This document shows, piece by piece, positions 60,639 through 64,000 of a stretch of 64,000 nt of DNA; position 1 is the first letter of the stretch, and each line of letters begins with the position of its first letter. Both the position numbers and the translations under genes were made by a program. Under the pieces are notes generated by a model, which was not told where the DNA came from, ran no database searches, and saw only the letters and a list, made by a program, of their open reading frames with translations. This DNA comes from Pyrrhoderma lamaoense. Its lineage: Eukaryota > Basidiomycota > Agaricomycetes > Hymenochaetales > Hymenochaetaceae. The stretch is from the NCBI GenBank assembly GCA_002794735.1, contig NBAZ01000004.1, positions 1,550,001-1,614,000 of the forward strand, read 5' to 3'.

Positions 60639-61498
60639 AAATTGGATTTTTTAGTGGTGGGTAAGAACTTTAAAAAGGTGCCATGTCATGTGGGGGAGAA
60701 TTTCGTGTAAAAGAGAAAATTGAGTCTATATTTGTAGCCTGATAGGTATTTGTAGTGGTGAGATTTCGTAAGGCGTTACGAGGAGCGGGGTATCAAATTC
60801 AAAAAGAAAGAAAAGAAAAAATAAAAGAGGTGAGATCAAAATCAAAATCAGTTTTTGATCAAGAGCGTTTTTGGAATTTAGAATTTTAAATTATTCTGAT
60901 TCGATTCGAGTATGTGTTGTATCGATTAATATAGAATCAGATGTAACACAGTTGGATTGTTCGAGTTGCAATTAGCGACGTTCGATGATAGACGTTCTTG
61001 GCTCTTCGGCATGGATATGTGTATGTTATGCGTTATATGCGGAACGGAGTCGAGTTTACAAGTTTTTTATTTTAAGAGTTACCGAGACAGAGAGAGCAAT
61101 AACCGGAGCAGGCAAGAAGAGAAGCAGAGAGGGTGGTAGCACTACGAGGACGAGAGATGTCGTTGATGGATGATATGATGAGTACTACTCACTAGGCCAT
61201 TGATGGGACATTGAAAAATAAGAAAATTCCGAGGAAATATTACCCGATCGGGCCGAGAGTTCTTTGCAGAAACGAGAGCCGCGCGCCCGCGTTTCTTTCC
61301 TTTCCTCGTCCTCCTCTCGTCTGTCCTTCCTTCCTCGCTCTCCTCCTCAGCCACTCCCTTTCCTTCTCTCCACCATTCCATTCCATCCCACTCCCTTCCT
61401 TCATCCCTTAACTTTCATTCTTCTTCCTCAAGAGACCTCATTTCTCTTTTCCGAATAAGCCACACCCGTTTAGACTGTGTTCAGCTGGTCTGCACCAA

Positions 61499-64000
61499 AT
61501 GGCCGGTCTCACAGAACGTCGTATGTCCTTCCCTCTCGTTCTCTTTACTGGTCTCGCGACTCACCCTCATTCTTCTCACTGTTATCAGAACCAATGTACC
61601 TCTCCGGTCGCTCAGCAGATGTCGTCCTCTCAGAAATACGTCCAACAAAGCTTGCCCCCGATGCTCTTCGTTCCGTAAACGTTCTCCTCGACGAACTCCT
61701 ATGGATGATTCTCAGCGCCTCACGTTCTTTTGCTACCGACCAACTCAAAATCGGGCTCACAAGACATTTGCCCACTTCTCTCGGAAAGGAGGCCTTGACC
61801 GAGGCCGAACTCGAGTTAAAAGCGTATTGGGAACGTACTAGGGATGCCCCAACACGTCCATATGTTGAAAACACACAGGATTTCCCCCTCCATCCGGCGT
61901 TTGAGGTGCGTTACCAGTCCATTCTTCTCAACTCCTCTATCCGCACGGTTGATTTCTCCGCGCCACTTGCTCATATGCTCATATGTTTTTATTAATTTTC
62001 GGTTTTGCCACTCTATGACCTCTTTTACTTCATTCCGGGTAGTTATTGAGGCTCAAATGCGAAGCCTATTCCACTTTCAACGATACCGACGAGGATACGG
62101 ATGCCGAGAAACGGTGGCAGTCAAAAGTGGCTAGCGCGTCCAACTTTTCTTCACACAACATTCAATTCATCGTCCCCGCTGCATTATACTTGACTGCAAT
62201 TATTGAGTGCGTAGCCTATCCTGTTCTATCCTTTCGTCGTCTTTCATAAGCTCGTTGTATGCTCACACGAAATCTCTCCTTCAGGCATGTATGCGAGTAA
62301 GTATAGTGACGGTGGTGCTCTCCCACAACCTTGTATTGTGTTCCGGTACTGATACCGGTTCAAAAAAGACACCTTTTATCAAACACAGGACGCGTTGCGA
62401 CTCGGGACTCAAGCCGTACTACTGCAACCCTCCAGGATCTCTTTACGGCTATGTGCGAAGATGATACCATATATGGCTTATTCAAGAACATGAAAGGTAC
62501 GTGACCTTCCTTTCTTCTCTTTGTGCCCTCATCGTCAAGGCAATGATGACGTCGGTTCTCTGGCTCATCTTATTAATATTTATATACATTTTTGTCTAGT
62601 TCACAACCAGATTGAGACTCAGAGCAAAGCTTTGGCAAACCGGCCTAGGAGGAGCAAGTCTTTTCAACGCAGCGTGAGCGATCAGACATTTGGAAGTCAG
62701 CGTTCAAACAATTCCCCATTGGGCTCAGTTTCAACTCTAAATGGTGATTCAAAGCCTCGTGTCTCATCAGAAAGCTCCAGTTCTGGCACCGCTTTCCCGC
62801 AGTCAAGTTCTGCATCTAGGGCTTCTACGGAGAAGTCTAGGGCAAAGAAGCTTTTTGGACGCATGAGCATGGACAGAGATAGTAGTTCACAAAATGGGCA
62901 TGGGGATGGACATAAGCGTACTGCTTCAGTGCTTAGTAACAGCGGAAGGCGACCCGGCTCGGTTCAGGAGGATCCAGGTACAAGTCCGAGTGAGGTAACT
63001 ACAATTTTTTTGCTTCTATAGATGTTGATTTTTTGTGGCCTGATAAAAGAACTCATCAGGTGGAATTTGACGAGCTGATGCGTTCTGGTACTACCATGAA
63101 GGTATCTTTAACTCCTGACCGTCTTCGGACTTTTGATGTAAGCTCTTTTTCTCCTTTCGCTTGTGGCTCATTCCTTCTCTGTGTGTTTCGTGTATACTTA
63201 TCATTTGTGTTACACGGCGCTGAAATAGGTCTATAATAAGGAGAAGGGAAGAGGAATGAACAAGTTGGTTATCCCACCAACGTTCCCCCAACAAGTCTCA
63301 TCAGAGAAACTCCCTCTACAAGACAGTGCTATTGCCAATATGACTGATGAGTCTGCTCCGTCGCATCAGAGGATGGGAAGTAGCGCTCTTAAACAGCAAC
63401 AGACTGTCCCCGATGAGAGTGGAGAAAATGGGGACAGTCGAACTCGGAACCAGTTCCGGGGGCCCCACCTGTATCATATGAGAATATCCCCCACTCACGC
63501 ACTCGCTCCACGTCTACATCTCAGACGTCCGTGTCCTCTATCGGAACTCGTCATGGCATGTCGAGAAAAGGGTCTTTGAGTGCTTTAGCCATTGAGTCAC
63601 CACATTCACAGTCATTGAGAGCTCAAGCTAACGGTCATCACGCATCAAGAGGATCTGAATCTATCTCCAAGTTTTCAGATCGCAAAATTCACCCATCTGC
63701 TAGTAAAGATTCAATTGATGAGAGTCTTGATTTCTCTTCTGACGACGAGGCACCTGTCAAGAAACAACCTATGGGTAGAAAGCGCGCTCCAACAGGTGTT
63801 TCTGCGCACACCGCGGACTTGATTGACTTTTTAAATAGCGGACCCCCACCCATGCCAAAAATGATGGGGCCCCCATTAACCGTGAGCTCTCCTACGAGTG
63901 CAACCTCACCCACCGATAAACAGAAGCGAGGTCGACTACGTAGCATTGTCTCACGTTTCAAAGGCAACCAGTCAACCGATAGACTTTCAAGCAAGTCATC
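61499..64000 (+). CDS. Uncharacterised protein, possible histone-like fold at N-terminus (5' part)
   Basis: Runs off the right edge. ATG at 61499 (MAGLTER) with an early intron (about 61521-61588), then PMYLSGRSADVVLSEIRP, LAPDALRSVNVLLDELLWMI, LTRHLPTSLGKEALTEAELE and KAYWERTRDAPTRPYVE. A later exon reads NIQFIVPAALYLTAIIEHVC, and after an intron (about 62296-62367) EHLLSNTGRVATRDSSRTTA and CEDDTIYGLFKNMKV. The helix pattern and the stretch FIVPAALYLTAIIEHV followed by a short loop resemble a histone-fold dimer (weak inference). The rest is Ser/Arg-rich and disordered, with DVDFLWPDKRTHQVEFDELM conserved-looking. One G is missing in the five-G run at 63458-63462; restored, it continues as FRGAPPVSYENIPHSRTRS to the window edge. 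Confidence 0.72.

Larger units (their letters stand above)
57060..61498. other. Long non-coding region, 4.4 kb
   Basis: Largest gap in the window. No supported ORF on either strand. Composition changes in blocks: T-rich to about 58080, then A/G-rich, T-rich near 58900-59050, and a G/T- and purine-rich stretch at about 59400-60860. The last 250 bases are pyrimidine-rich and look like the 5' leader of the next gene. Short tandem repeats occur (see separate entries). Confidence 0.5.

Overview
The window is nuclear DNA of a filamentous basidiomycete, probably an agaricomycete; I cannot name a genus from sequence alone. The evidence is dense protein genes split by many short GT-AG introns (mostly about 50-65 nt), a fairly low GC content, and a gene set typical of mushrooms and relatives. 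That set includes Kha1-type antiporter, Jac1/HscB, NDUFAF5, Trm10, Tip41, PP4 regulatory subunit 3, a Whi3/Scw1-type RNA-binding protein and a Barentsz/CASC3 protein. I saw no rRNA, tRNA, CRISPR or intact transposon.

Layout. 1-5.2 kb: 3' part of a lipin-type phosphatidate phosphatase, then a USP36-like deubiquitinase (+). 5.7-15 kb: Tls1/C9orf78-like splicing factor (-), divergent JAC1(-)/HIS6(+), a K+/H+ antiporter (-) and an unknown basic protein (-). 15.8-26.6 kb: mitochondrial PP2C phosphatase (+), an unknown disordered protein (-), divergent dynein light intermediate chain (-)/TIP41 (+), RRS1 (+) and TFIIB (-). 28-38 kb: Barentsz/CASC3 (-), a small PPxY membrane protein (+) and a Whi3-like RRM protein (+). 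38.8-52.8 kb: a large C2H2 zinc-finger protein (-), NDUFAF5 (+), TRM10 (-), a tandem pair of acyl-protein thioesterase genes (+) and PP4R3/Psy2 (+). 54.6-64 kb: a Pro/His/Ser-rich unknown protein (+) and the 5' part of another unknown protein (+), with about 4.4 kb of non-coding DNA between them.

The strongest pattern in the window is technical or evolutionary rather than a new pathway. At more than twenty places a well-conserved or clearly continuing reading frame is broken by the loss of exactly one base, most often inside a short homopolymer run. Every case is a loss, never a gain, and the breaks fall in essential single-copy genes such as HIS6, JAC1, TIP41 and the dynein light intermediate chain. 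The simplest reading is systematic homopolymer undercalling in the assembly, so frame breaks here should not be taken as pseudogenes without read evidence.

The genes are housekeeping and not one pathway. Themes are mRNA fate (Barentsz, Whi3-like, Tls1, TFIIB), ribosome and tRNA maturation (RRS1, TRM10), mitochondrial biogenesis (JAC1, NDUFAF5, PP2C), and TOR/PP2A-PP4 phosphatase control (TIP41, PP4R3). Two divergent pairs share short promoters: JAC1/HIS6 and dynein LIC/TIP41. I found no convincing undescribed system; the best candidates for novelty are the unknown proteins at 54.7 and 61.5 kb and the long non-coding tract between them.
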